This document shows positions 8,744-17,256 of a stretch of 64,000 nt of DNA, one piece after another. The stretch comes from Spirosoma fluviale (GTDB lineage: Bacteria; Bacteroidota; Bacteroidia; Cytophagales; Spirosomataceae): positions 1,984,001 to 2,048,000 of the forward strand of contig NZ_OCNH01000001.1 of NCBI RefSeq assembly GCF_900230225.1, in the 5' to 3' direction. The translations under genes and the position numbers were made by a program. The notes beneath the pieces are model-generated. The model made no database searches. It saw nothing but the letters and a program-made list of their open reading frames with translations, and was not told where the DNA came from. Numbering within the stretch: the stretch's first letter is position 1; each line of letters starts with the position of its first letter.

Positions 8744-9715
8744 ATGAACCGTTTCAGTATTCCTGTTTTCTTACTTTTATTATCCTTTTGCCAGAACGCA
8801 CTGGCACAAACTGAAGAGCCTATTCACTATAAAATAACCATGCCGACTGGTGCTGACCTAACGCTGGAAGGGACGCTGACAATCCCCGCAAATGCGAAAA
8901 AAGCCATACCAGTGGTGCTGATTATTGCAGGTTCGGGTCCAACGGATAGAAATTGCAATAACCCTTACGGAATGAAGCCAAATACATACAAAATGTTGGC
9001 TGACAGTTTAGTCAATAAAGGTATTGCTGTGGCCAGGTATGATAAACGTGGATCTGGTACGAACCTTCAGGCTGCCATGAAAACGATTAAGCCGGCAGAA
9101 CATCGCTTTGAGTTTTTCGTGAGCGATGCCATCGGATTTATTAATCAATTGAAGGACGATAAACGCTTTTCAACGATTATCATTGCTGGCCATTCAGAAG
9201 GGTCGCTGGTGGGTATGCTGGCCGCAGAGAAGACAAAAGCAGATAAGTTTATTTCAATAGCAGGGCCTGGTCGAAATATTGCCGATGTATTAAAGGATCA
9301 GCTGAAGGCTGGACTATCAGACACGCTCAGTTCGGTAGCCAATACAATACTGGATTCACTAAAAGCTGGTCATACGGTTAAGCGAATAAATCCGTTTTTA
9401 ATGGGGCTCTTTAATCCGGGTAATCAGCCCGGATTAATTTCATGGATGGTTTATAATCCAACTACCGTCATTAAGCAATTTTCGGGGCCGGTCTTACTTA
9501 TCAACGGGAAGCACGATCTTCAGGTATCCACGAAAGAAGCTGAATTATTGAAAGTGGCTAGGCCCGATGCTACCTTAATTTTGGTTGACCAAATGAGCCA
9601 TATACTCAAAAACGCTCCTCTTGACCGCACTGAAAATATTAAAACATATTCTGATCCTTCGTCGCCCCTTACACCAGGACTCGTAGATACTATTGCGAAA
9701 TTCGTGAAGAGGTAA
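8744..9715 (+). CDS. Secreted alpha/beta hydrolase
   Basis: 323 residues with signal peptide (cleavage after LAQ, about residue 22). Alpha/beta-hydrolase fold: LIIAGSGPTDRN oxyanion strand, VARYDKRGSGTN, nucleophile elbow GHSEGS, an acid in LLINGKHDLQV and the histidine in DQMSHIL. Resembles dienelactone-hydrolase or S9-peptidase-like esterases. Begins 32 bp after sdpI, so likely the third gene of the regulated unit; the link to the Sdp-type genes is contextual only. Confidence 0.82.
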   Translation: MNRFSIPVFLLLLSFCQNALAQTEEPIHYKITMPTGADLTLEGTLTIPANAKKAIPVVLIIAGSGPTDRNCNNPYGMKPNTYKMLADSLVNKGIAVARYDKRGSGTNLQAAMKTIKPAEHRFEFFVSDAIGFINQLKDDKRFSTIIIAGHSEGSLVGMLAAEKTKADKFISIAGPGRNIADVLKDQLKAGLSDTLSSVANTILDSLKAGHTVKRINPFLMGLFNPGNQPGLISWMVYNPTTVIKQFSGPVLLINGKHDLQVSTKEAELLKVARPDATLILVDQMSHILKNAPLDRTENIKTYSDPSSPLTPGLVDTIAKFVKR

Positions 9716-9782
9716 TTGAAAACCAGTTGTCGATCAGTGCTCCCTTGCCGCTCGCAGAGAAAGTGCTATATAGTCTATCGTA

Positions 9783-10424
9783 TTAATTTGGATAATAGTG
9801 GTGCAAATAGGCAATCAGTCGTTCAAATTGAATTTGTTCATAAGGATTTTGAGTTTGTTTACCCAGTAAGTTTCTATAACGCTCAATTAAATTATTGAAC
9901 TGCGCATTGCGCGTGAGGTGAGCGGCTATTAATCCCTTGTAATAGCGGTGTAGCTGGTTATAAACATATCGACAGGGATGAGCCGGGTTTTCATTTAGCA
10001 GACGGTCCAACACAGGCAAAGTACATGAGGACGTGAGAAAAGCAAAGCCACTTGTTTGGAAAAACTGCTCGATTTTCCAACAGGCATCTACCAGTTCTTC
10101 GCCATTATGAATTCTGAATCGGACGAATTGGAAGTCACTGAATTGATTGATTGACACAGTAAGTGTAATCGCATCCTGATGACTCATTACCTGGTTGCGT
10201 AAAAATTGTTGGGCAATCTGCTCGATCTGTTCACTACGGCATCCGAGGGTAACGTCTAATATTGTTTCATCATTATAGAGGCCAAACAAGAGCATTACAG
10301 TCTGAAAACCCGTTGAAGTTGTCCGGCGATATTGTTTTTTATCAGGGAGTAAAACGAATCCTTGCCGCTCAAAAAAAGGCGTCAGATGTTGATAAAGTAT
10401 TGTTTCAAAAGACGTAAACGTCAT
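9783..10424 (-). CDS. Hypothetical protein (213 aa)
   Basis: Convergent with the hydrolase. The N-terminal half (ETILYQHLTPFFERQGFVLLPDKKQYRRTT, FGLYNDETILDVTLGCR) resembles DUF4304-like cytoplasmic proteins of unknown role; the C-terminal half is helical. No signal peptide or membrane segment. Stop to stop distance from the upstream gene is 67 bp. Family assignment weak. Confidence 0.65.
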   Translation of the reverse strand: MTFTSFETILYQHLTPFFERQGFVLLPDKKQYRRTTSTGFQTVMLLFGLYNDETILDVTLGCRSEQIEQIAQQFLRNQVMSHQDAITLTVSINQFSDFQFVRFRIHNGEELVDACWKIEQFFQTSGFAFLTSSCTLPVLDRLLNENPAHPCRYVYNQLHRYYKGLIAAHLTRNAQFNNLIERYRNLLGKQTQNPYEQIQFERLIAYLHHYYPN

Positions 10425-10587
10425 AAGTGTATCGACAAAACGGCTATCAGGAACGATTATAACCCGTTCAGTATAAATTAGTTTTAATTGTTTCGATAAA
10501 GTCAGGCTATTTTACCATGAACAATCTGAACCAAAGTGCCAGGTTTCAGGTTTTCAAAAAAGCAGACTTATGTATGCATGACAATTT

Positions 10588-10958
10588 GGGGACGACCGGA
10601 ATTGACAGCTTGCTGAGGTCGCGTGTAAGCATGCCGGGAGTTGACGGTATTTCCCGCCCAAACAAATCGTCAAAACAATAACTGGCGAATATAACTACGC
10701 CATGGCTGCCTAATCCGGAGGATTAAGCAATAGCCATTGTCTCCCCGGCCTACGTGCTGCTGGCTGGATCAGGAGGCATCGACTCGCAGCGCTGGCTCGG
10801 TTTATGGTGTTAACGGCCGAGTAAGACACAAGCACCTACGGATGAAGCTTGGTTTGGTACACACCGGGCCGATTCCCGACAATTCTAAGAGTACCTAAGC
10901 ATGTAGAAGGCACGACGGGTTCCTTGACTGGACGAGAGTTCGAATCTCTCCGTCTCCA
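10588..10958 (+). ncRNA. ssrA: tmRNA (transfer-messenger RNA)
   Basis: 5' GGGGACG (10588-10594) pairs with 3' CGTCTCC (10951-10957) to make the acceptor stem; GAGAGTTCGAATCTCTC forms the T arm. The tag frame at 10684-10713 reads GEYNYAMAA and stop, close to the GENNYALAA-type tags of Bacteroidota. CCA is not encoded (A then CTGG follows). It rescues stalled ribosomes with SmpB. The 3' end is part of a long inverted repeat (see separate entry). Confidence 0.97.
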
Positions 10959-11016
10959 CTGGTTAAAAAAAACTCAATACATTAGTTGTATTGAGTTTTT
11001 TTTTAACCAGTGGAGA
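10952..11016. terminator. Long palindrome overlapping the tmRNA 3' end
   Basis: The left arm begins in the tmRNA acceptor strand (GTCTCCACTGGTT, A8, CTCAATAC) and the right arm repeats it inverted (GTATTGAG, T9, AACCAGTGGAGAC), 29-30 bp with a 7-nt loop and one extra T. The inner stem CTCAATAC/GTATTGAG followed by T9 is a good intrinsic terminator on +; the A8 run gives one on - as well. Confidence 0.85.
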
Positions 11017-11217
11017 CCGTGTTGATGCTATTAGCGAGCGAAAATTATTAAACCACTGAAAATTAACCCTTCGTAAATATGCTTTTGCTGAGCTTAATTA
11101 TAAGCTATTAATTTAAATAGTTGTTACAATCCGGCTACAATCTCCCTTTTGTAGAAAAATTTGCCAAGCAAAAAAGATTCTATTGATTAGATTTTCTTTT
11201 TTAAAAACAAGACTACC

Positions 11218-11225
11218 TATATTTG
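11218..11225 (+). promoter_or_regulatory. -7 promoter box for the gene at 11264
   Basis: Exact TAnnTTTG match (TATATTTG) 38 bp before the ATG; no clear TTTG -33 box, the upstream region being T-rich. Confidence 0.5.
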
Positions 11226-11263
11226 CAAAACCTGTTAGTCAATATTAATAAATATACTGTCGA

Positions 11264-11746
11264 ATGAAAGCGAAGCAAATAAGGTTCTTCTCACCTGATG
11301 AGAATAGCGAAGCCAAGAAAAAGGAAGAAAAGCCTGTTGTTAAGACCTCACCTGTTACTGGCTATATTTCATCAACGGGTAAATTAGTTTTCCCGTCTAA
11401 AGCGATCTCGCAATTAGGACTTGACCCTAGTAATAATCGGTTTAAGGTAGGTACGCAGGATGGGAAACGGAAGATAAAATCATTATATCTGATCCCGGGT
11501 AGCGAAGGTGAAGAGCAAACGTTCGAACTAGTTCAAGGGGCGAAAAGTTATGCTATTTCGCTTCCAATTATACTGCAGAAGGGAGGTATAGATTTCGCGG
11601 AAACGAAATATAACTTCGTGGTAAAACCATTTGATTATGAAGAGGACGTAACTGGATATGAGTTGAAATTTACGAATGAAAACCCAAAGCCTGAGTATAC
11701 AGGCAAGCCTCGTGGGCGTAAGAAACTGAATGCGTCAGTAGAATAA
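11264..11746 (+). CDS. Hypothetical protein with AT-hook-like C-terminus
   Basis: 160 residues, family not recognised. N-terminus is charged and probably disordered (NSEAKKKEEKPVVKTSP); the middle (VTGYISSTGKLVFPSKAISQLGLDP) is compact; the C-terminus YTGKPRGRKKLNAS carries a PRGRKK core like an AT-hook minor-groove binder. Could be a small nucleoid-associated or regulatory protein. More AT-rich than neighbouring genes and sits alone between the tmRNA and a 40-bp palindrome. Confidence 0.7.
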   Translation: MKAKQIRFFSPDENSEAKKKEEKPVVKTSPVTGYISSTGKLVFPSKAISQLGLDPSNNRFKVGTQDGKRKIKSLYLIPGSEGEEQTFELVQGAKSYAISLPIILQKGGIDFAETKYNFVVKPFDYEEDVTGYELKFTNENPKPEYTGKPRGRKKLNASVE

Positions 11747-12449
11747 TATCTTTCTATTGCTGATAAAGATTCTATACCCTTACAAATCAAGCCGACAAAC
11801 AGCCAGACTATAAATTTTCTAGTCTGGCTGTTTGTCGGCTTGATTTGTAAGGGTATAGATTGTAATTTAAATGATGATCTAAGACGCTAGCTTATAGCTA
11901 TTTCCGCGAATAGTAAGTTATCTATGAAAGTATTGTTCGATGAGAACAGGCATATAGTCAAAAATTTGCTAATAATATGTCAATGGATTTGACTAGTACT
12001 GCGAGGAAGTAAACCCTAGTATTAATGAAGTGATCGGTAGGGAAGTTGAAAACACTTTACGCCTATTAATAGGAATCATAAACTCTGGCAATTTGTTCTG
12101 TATTATATGCATAAATATGTGTTTATATGTTTGTGTAAAACTCTTCAGCTCTCTATTAACACTTATGGGTAAGTTGATAACAAAATTGAATATAGATGTA
12201 GTTAATTGATTTATTTCGTATATATATGTTAAGTATTTATCTGTATGTGGTCAAGATGATATAAGAAGTATTGAAATTTTAACGGCTGATTTAGGATTGA
12301 GTATTTTGTTTGTTGTTAAGGTAGTTGTATCGTTCTTTCGAGTGCATACGCATATAAAAATTAGAAAATTTCCTCTATCCCTGCTATAGTTTTGGCTATT
12401 GTAACCACTTCTTACAGGCAAAAACAGTTGCGGTAATAATTTTGCACGT
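11747..12449. other. AT-rich spacer without a visible gene
   Basis: About 700 bp. Apart from the palindrome at 11771-11859 it holds no ORF with coding character. Very AT-rich between 12100 and 12400. No RNA gene recognised. Confidence 0.5.
11771..11859. repeat. 40-bp perfect inverted repeat
   Basis: Arms 11771-11810 and 11820-11859 are perfectly complementary over 40 bp, loop TAAATTTTC. It starts 24 bp after the stop codon of the AT-hook-like gene. No U-tract follows on +, so it is not a typical terminator; as RNA it would be a long perfect duplex. Confidence 0.9.
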
Positions 12450-13076
12450 ATGACCCGGAACCAACTTAATGATCTGATTGAACAGGGTGAACATTCCCGA
12501 CTGGAATTTAAACGTACGCTTTCGTCTGCCTATCGGATAGCTCGAACATTGGCCGCTTTGGCTAACACATCGGGGGGGATATTATTGATTGGTATTTCTG
12601 ATAGTGGAAAAATAATGGGTGTGGCTTCCGAGTTTCGGGAAATGCAGAAAATTGAAGAAGCAACTGATCGTTTGGTTGAACCAGCTTTGTCAATAACCTA
12701 CGAAACCATGGCTCCCGATGGTCGGCTCGTTTTAATTATCTCCATACCTGAAAGCGATGATAAGCCACACTATGTAATGGATGAGTCGGGTAAACGTACC
12801 ATTTATGTTCGGGCAAAAGATAAATCAGTACCTACCAGCAAATTAATCATTACACCCCAGATGGCGGATCGTGAACTGCTGAAGTCACCCATGGCACGCA
12901 CGCTGATTCAGTACCTTCGTAAAAATGAATTCATCACAGCTGACAAGTTTGGCAAACTTATCAATATATCTGACTACAGGGCGGGTAAACTACTTCGGCA
13001 ACTGGCCGAACGAGGTTTGCTTATTCTAATTGATAAACCACGCCCAGTACGGTACGCTCTTAAACTGGCAGAGTAA
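12450..13076 (+). CDS. AlbA_2/Schlafen-like domain protein with C-terminal winged helix
   Basis: 208 residues. AlbA_2 (AAA_4/Schlafen-type) domain at about 1-115: EHSRLEFKRTLSS, ALANTSGGILLIGISDSGKIMGV, IPESDDKPHYV...RTIYVRAKDKSVPTS. The C-terminal part (TLIQYLRKNEFITADKFGKLINISDYRAGKLLRQLAERGLL) is a winged-helix-like DNA-binding module. Usually annotated as putative transcriptional regulator; function unknown. hemF starts 22 bp after it, with its own -7 box. Confidence 0.85.
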   Translation: MTRNQLNDLIEQGEHSRLEFKRTLSSAYRIARTLAALANTSGGILLIGISDSGKIMGVASEFREMQKIEEATDRLVEPALSITYETMAPDGRLVLIISIPESDDKPHYVMDESGKRTIYVRAKDKSVPTSKLIITPQMADRELLKSPMARTLIQYLRKNEFITADKFGKLINISDYRAGKLLRQLAERGLLILIDKPRPVRYALKLAE

Positions 13077-13085
13077 TCCATGTAG

Positions 13086-13093
13086 TATCTTTG
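13086..13093 (+). promoter_or_regulatory. -7 box immediately before hemF
   Basis: TATCTTTG (TAnnTTTG) ends only 5 bp before the hemF ATG at 13099. A start at the usual distance would give a leaderless or nearly leaderless mRNA. No -33 TTTG seen 19 bp upstream. Confidence 0.4.
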
Positions 13094-13098
13094 CAGGT

Positions 13099-14013
13099 AT
13101 GGTAACGGAGACAGAAGCAATCACAAAAGAACAGATTACAGCATTTTTTAAGGATCTTCAGGATCAGATCTGTCAATCGCTGGAGCAGGCCGATGGTGGT
13201 GGAAAATTTCGGGAGGATTCCTGGCAGCGGCCGGGTGGCGGGGGAGGACGTTCGCGAATTATGACCAACGGAACTGTCATTGAAAAAGGAGGAGTCGGTT
13301 TCTCGGCCGTACATGGCGAAGCGACCGAGGCAACACTTCGTACGCTGAACCTCACGGAGCCCGCAGAATTTTACGCAACTGGTGTATCCATAGTTTTACA
13401 CCCGCACAGCCCACTAGTGCCAATAATACATATGAATGTTCGGTATTTTGAAATGAGTACAGGGCATAATTGGTTTGGCGGTGGTATTGATTTAACCCCC
13501 CATTATGTGGTAGAGGAGGATGCCAGCTGGTTTCATCAGTCGCTTAAACGGGTTTGCGACCGTCATGATCCAACCTATTATACGAAATTTAAACCTTGGG
13601 CAGACGATTATTTTTACATTCCACATCGGCAGGAAACACGTGGAATTGGGGGCATTTTCTTTGATTACCTAAAGCCGACTGAGAGTTGCAGTAAAAAAGA
13701 TTTGTTTGATTTTGTGCAGGATGTTGGAAAGGCATTTGCTCCCATCTATACGCATTTTATGCATCAAAATCGGGAATTAGCATACGGTGAGCAGGAAAAA
13801 GTCTGGCAGTTATTACGTCGTGGCCGTTATGTAGAATTTAATCTTGTCTGGGATAGAGGGACAAAGTTTGGCCTTGAAACCAATGGTCGTACAGAATCCA
13901 TACTAATGAGTATGCCCCCACAGGCAAATTGGGTTTATGATTTCAGGGTTGAACCCGGAAGTCTTGAAGAGAAAACCCAGGCTCTGCTTTGTAAAGGGAA
14001 AAACTGGGTGTAA
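13099..14013 (+). CDS. hemF: Oxygen-dependent coproporphyrinogen III oxidase
   Basis: 304 residues from the ATG at 13099; the longer frame (13030) overlaps the previous gene and is not needed. Signatures: GGGGRSRIMTNGTVIEKGGVGFSAVHG, HPHSPLVPIIHMNVRYFE, WWFGGG-like NWFGGGIDLTPHYV, FKPWADDYFYIPHRQETRGIGGIFFDY, RRGRYVEFNLVWDRGTKFGLETNGRTESILMSMPP. Converts coproporphyrinogen III to protoporphyrinogen IX with O2 in heme synthesis, so the organism respires aerobically. Heme need is consistent with the heme-binding protein at 18320. Confidence 0.97.
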   Translation: MVTETEAITKEQITAFFKDLQDQICQSLEQADGGGKFREDSWQRPGGGGGRSRIMTNGTVIEKGGVGFSAVHGEATEATLRTLNLTEPAEFYATGVSIVLHPHSPLVPIIHMNVRYFEMSTGHNWFGGGIDLTPHYVVEEDASWFHQSLKRVCDRHDPTYYTKFKPWADDYFYIPHRQETRGIGGIFFDYLKPTESCSKKDLFDFVQDVGKAFAPIYTHFMHQNRELAYGEQEKVWQLLRRGRYVEFNLVWDRGTKFGLETNGRTESILMSMPPQANWVYDFRVEPGSLEEKTQALLCKGKNWV

Positions 14014-14620
14014 GAGTAATAATATGAGAAAACGTTATGAAGTATATAGTCAGCTATTTATGGGCAAACTTCATAACGTTAGTATACATGTGATAAACTT
14101 CATTGCAGAACGTATTTTCAGTAGGGTTAAACTTCGCTTCTTTGTAGTAAAATAAATCAAAATTACAATAAGGGAATAATAGTCATTGATACTAGCTTTT
14201 CAACTTATTACCGTGTCAAAAAGTAATGATCAGGCGTTTTAGAACAGTTTGATCAAGCACACGGCATTTTTTGGATTAATACCGTGTGAGCCCATAAAAT
14301 TAGTGTATGTACATCAATTGGCGGGTTTAAAGAAAAACGGAAAAGTGCGGTTTTAAGAAAAATGTAACTTTAATCATTGCATTGGGATTGTACCAGTTTG
14401 GAATTATAAAACACTACCCTTTTTCAACAAAAAAAAGCCTGACTGAGTACATCCATTGATCAACGGATGTACTCAGTCAGGCTTTTTTTTGTTGAAAAAG
14501 GATTTTAAGATTTACTATATGTAGTTAATAGGCAGACAATGATACAAGCTAACCTCCTGATCGTACAAACAATCAATTAAATCAGGTTAAAGAGCCTCAT
14601 CTGCTCATATCAGGCAGGTA
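14014..14620. other. Spacer after hemF with two palindromes
   Basis: About 600 bp without a convincing ORF. It contains a 13-bp inverted repeat AACGTTATGAAGT/ACTTCATAACGTT (14031-14043 with 14068-14080) and the long palindrome at 14418-14501. Confidence 0.5.
14418..14501. terminator. 37-bp perfect inverted repeat with internal A/T runs
   Basis: Arms 14418-14454 and 14465-14501 complement perfectly over 37 bp; loop ATTGATCAAC. Inner stem GCCTGACTGAGTACATCC followed by T8 makes a good terminator, preceded by A8, so it works on both strands: for minus-strand transcription from the gene at 14621, or + read-through from hemF. Confidence 0.8.
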
Positions 14621-14884
14621 TCAACGCATATTTATTGACTCATTTAATAGCTCAATCCACTCATTTTCAAGTGATTTTATGTGGCTGGAAATGGTATGGC
14701 CGTCAAATGCATCCGCAGGAAGCTGTATGCTTTGTCCGTCATCATGTAGTTCAATCGTAATGATCTGGCAACCTTTTAGCGTGAGAAGACTTACTGCGTC
14801 GAAAGCAAATTCCAGGTTATTAAACCACCACGAAAAATTTCGAATCTGTGTATGTTTGTTTATTGTAGAGAATGTAAACAGCAT
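14621..14884 (-). CDS. Small hypothetical protein (87 aa)
   Basis: 87 residues, mixed alpha/beta, no signal or membrane segment (FSWWFNNLEFAFDAVSLLTLKGCQIITIELHDDGQSIQLPADAFDG). Composition is protein-like and it ends before the bidirectional palindrome at 14418-14501, which supports it as a gene. A 79-residue frame on the other strand looks like a shadow. Family unknown. Confidence 0.5.
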   Translation of the reverse strand: MLFTFSTINKHTQIRNFSWWFNNLEFAFDAVSLLTLKGCQIITIELHDDGQSIQLPADAFDGHTISSHIKSLENEWIELLNESINMR

Positions 14885-15444
14885 AAAAGGAAAGCTTGAG
14901 GTTACGGACAGACAATAATAACTTTTTTATTAACGCAAATGATGCTATGAGTAACATTATTTTTAAAAATAATGAAATCGTAAAAATTAATCTTAGTTAT
15001 TTTTAATAAACTTTCTTTTTTAGAGTTTATTATCTTGTTTGTTATAAATATATAGTTTAAGTAGATTAGTATTGGCTACCGACCAGAGTCGACTACTTAT
15101 ATGACAGGTTAGCCACTCTGTCTGCTCTGAGATAACCATTAATATTTAAATCTACGGCTTACAGGCAATTGGCTTGTAACTATTCAACGAACAAAGAATA
15201 TTGATTTAAAAGACAAATAGTATTTAATGAAACTAATTATATAGACTAAAATGGTTAGTGCTTTCTCTCAACAGATTGTAAATATTTTGGCATTTCTCAG
15301 ATGAGAAAAATAAAAACCGTAGTATGTATAGGTTTGCTTAGTTTTACGAGAGTAATAGAAATGAGCAATTTGAAGAGCCTGTTAGCTCAGTCTATTAAAA
15401 ACTGAGTAACGGTAGAGTTTGTGTTTTTAGAGAAGGTATTCATA
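14885..15444. other. AT-rich spacer before the FKBP lipoprotein gene
   Basis: About 560 bp. One exact -7 box TAGGTTTG at 15329-15336 on +, without a -33 partner, about 110 bp before the lipoprotein start. A 34-codon frame at 15301-15405 starts with ATG but shows no clear ribosome site. Nothing else seen. Confidence 0.4.
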
Positions 15445-15921
15445 ATGAAAAAAAAATGGTTAATACTAGTGGTCTGCTCACTGCTTGCCGGTGGGTGCCA
15501 GCAGGCGGATCGAGTACCGTGTACGGAAACCGCCGTGACTACTAAAGCGCCTGATGAAGAGATTAAGGCAGTTAAGCAGTTTATTGAAACCGGCCGAATT
15601 AAAGCCAAGGCAGACAGCCGGGGTTTTTACTATGCCATACAGTCGGCGGGAGTAGGTGCTAAGCCAACCGTATGCTCTAATGTGACCGTCAATTACTCGG
15701 GCAGGCTGACCAATGGGAAGGTATTTGACAGTGCTGAAGATATACGGTTTGATTTGAACCAGCTTATTGTTGGCTGGCAGGAGGGGATTCCACTAATAGC
15801 ACCCGGTGGTAAAATTGTACTTTATTTGCCGCCCAGTCTGGCTTACGGTGCGCAGGAGCAGAATGATATCCCGGCAAATTCTATCCTCGTCTTTGAGATA
15901 GATCTTATCGACATTAACTGA
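15445..15921 (+). CDS. FKBP-type peptidyl-prolyl isomerase lipoprotein
   Basis: 158 residues from the ATG at 15445 (the frame opens with a GTG at 15421). Lipoprotein signal MKKKWLILVVCSLLAGGC with lipobox LAGGC. FKBP domain in the C-terminal two thirds: VTVNYSGRLTNGKVFDSAEDIRFDLNQLIVGWQEGIPLIAPGGKIVLYLPPSLAYG, ending VFEIDLIDI. Acts on prolyl bonds of proteins in the periplasm or outer membrane. Stands alone; convergent with the MFS gene. Confidence 0.93.
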   Translation: MKKKWLILVVCSLLAGGCQQADRVPCTETAVTTKAPDEEIKAVKQFIETGRIKAKADSRGFYYAIQSAGVGAKPTVCSNVTVNYSGRLTNGKVFDSAEDIRFDLNQLIVGWQEGIPLIAPGGKIVLYLPPSLAYGAQEQNDIPANSILVFEIDLIDIN

Positions 15922-15978
15922 GGTCAACACCAGGTTTAACCAGACTATGGTGAACCTTACCAAGTCAATAAAATAGGC

Positions 15979-17256
15979 CTAGTTGATCGTTATTGGTACA
16001 TCCGCTGGTATAGAGGCTGGTTTATTCAGTGCGATCAGCGTTATAACAGCGGAGAGCAGAAGAGAGCCCGCCATAAATAGATAGGAGGATCCAAAACCAC
16101 CGGTGGAGCCGTTTAAATAGCCTACTATATAGGAACCGATAAATGAACCCAATGCGCCAAAACTATTGATGAGGGCCATAGCTCCTCCCGCTACGTTTTT
16201 GGGTAGTAATTCCGGGATGATCGCGAAAAAAGGGCCGTAGGGAGCATACATAGCCCCTCCGGCAATAATGAGCAGGATGAACGAAATCCAGAAATGATCG
16301 GCCCCGATTAAGTAAGAACCATAAAAGGCGATAGCTCCTACCAGTAAAAAAGGCCAGACGAATGATTTGCGGTTTTGTGTTTTATCTGAAAGGTAAGATG
16401 CGCTTAACATGCCAATAATGGCAAGTACGTAAGGTATTGAGGATAGCCAGCCCGTTTTAACGATCGTCATGTTGGGTGCTGCATTTAAAATAGATGGCAG
16501 CCACATGACAAAGCCATATACGCCGATACTCCATAAAGCATATTGCAGGCTAAGCAATATGACAATCCTGGACTTGAAGGCCTCTGCATAATTTTTTACC
16601 GGTTTGATCGCCTGCTGTTCCCGTTGTAACTGATTTACCAGGGCTTCTTTCTCGGAGGAGGTTAGCCACTTCGCATCTTCGGGGGTATTGTCAACCAGTC
16701 GCCACCAAAAAAACGCCCAGATAATAGCCGGTAGCCCTTCAAGTATAAACATCCATCGCCACCCAACTGCCTGAACCAGGTAACCCGATAGCACGGACAT
16801 CCAGAGAATGGTAGCCGGATTACCCAGAATGAGAAAGGTGTTGGCCTGAGAACGTTCTGCTTTGGTAAACCACCGACTTAAGAAGAGCAGCATCGACGGC
16901 ATTACTGCACTTTCGACTACGCCCAGCATAAAGCGAATGATAATCAATAGGTTGACATTACTGATAATACCCGTTGCCATGGCCAGCCCACCCCACAGGA
17001 TCAAGGACCAGAAAATCAGGAATTTTGCGCTTTTCTTCTCCGCATAAACAGCGCCCGGTACCTGAAAGAAAAAATAGCCTAAAAAGAATAGCGAACCCAG
17101 CAGCGACGACATGCCCGGGGTAATATCCAGATCTTTCGCCATGCCACTGGCTGCACCAAATCCGAAATTTGCCCGATCTAAATAAGCCAGACTATAAGTG
17201 ATAAAAGCAATTGGGAGAAGCCGATACCAACGAGATTTTGCAATGACTTTTTCCAT
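15979..17256 (-). CDS. MFS transporter, anion:cation symporter (ACS) type
   Basis: 425 residues, 12 predicted membrane segments. ACS-family marks: ITYSLAYLDRANFGFGAASGM near the N-terminus, FFQVPGAVYAEKKSAK, and GVVESAVMPSMLLFLSRWF. Relatives carry sugar acids, tartrate or other organic anions (hexuronate/phthalate types), with proton. Substrate cannot be told; no catabolic genes are next to it. Confidence 0.9.
   Translation of the reverse strand: MEKVIAKSRWYRLLPIAFITYSLAYLDRANFGFGAASGMAKDLDITPGMSSLLGSLFFLGYFFFQVPGAVYAEKKSAKFLIFWSLILWGGLAMATGIISNVNLLIIIRFMLGVVESAVMPSMLLFLSRWFTKAERSQANTFLILGNPATILWMSVLSGYLVQAVGWRWMFILEGLPAIIWAFFWWRLVDNTPEDAKWLTSSEKEALVNQLQREQQAIKPVKNYAEAFKSRIVILLSLQYALWSIGVYGFVMWLPSILNAAPNMTIVKTGWLSSIPYVLAIIGMLSASYLSDKTQNRKSFVWPFLLVGAIAFYGSYLIGADHFWISFILLIIAGGAMYAPYGPFFAIIPELLPKNVAGGAMALINSFGALGSFIGSYIVGYLNGSTGGFGSSYLFMAGSLLLSAVITLIALNKPASIPADVPITIN

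Noticed and set aside
9716..9898. 60-codon + frame after the hydrolase
   Set aside because: It overlaps the convergent hypothetical gene and shows no domain or ribosome site; most likely a shadow.
10588..11016. Direct repeat of the tmRNA 3' end as an attachment site pair
   Set aside because: Only an inverted copy was found next to the gene; I saw no direct copy downstream that would mark an island border.
15301..15405. 34-codon frame before the FKBP lipoprotein gene
   Set aside because: Starts with ATG and has some hydrophobic residues, but a -7 promoter box lies inside it and no ribosome site is seen.
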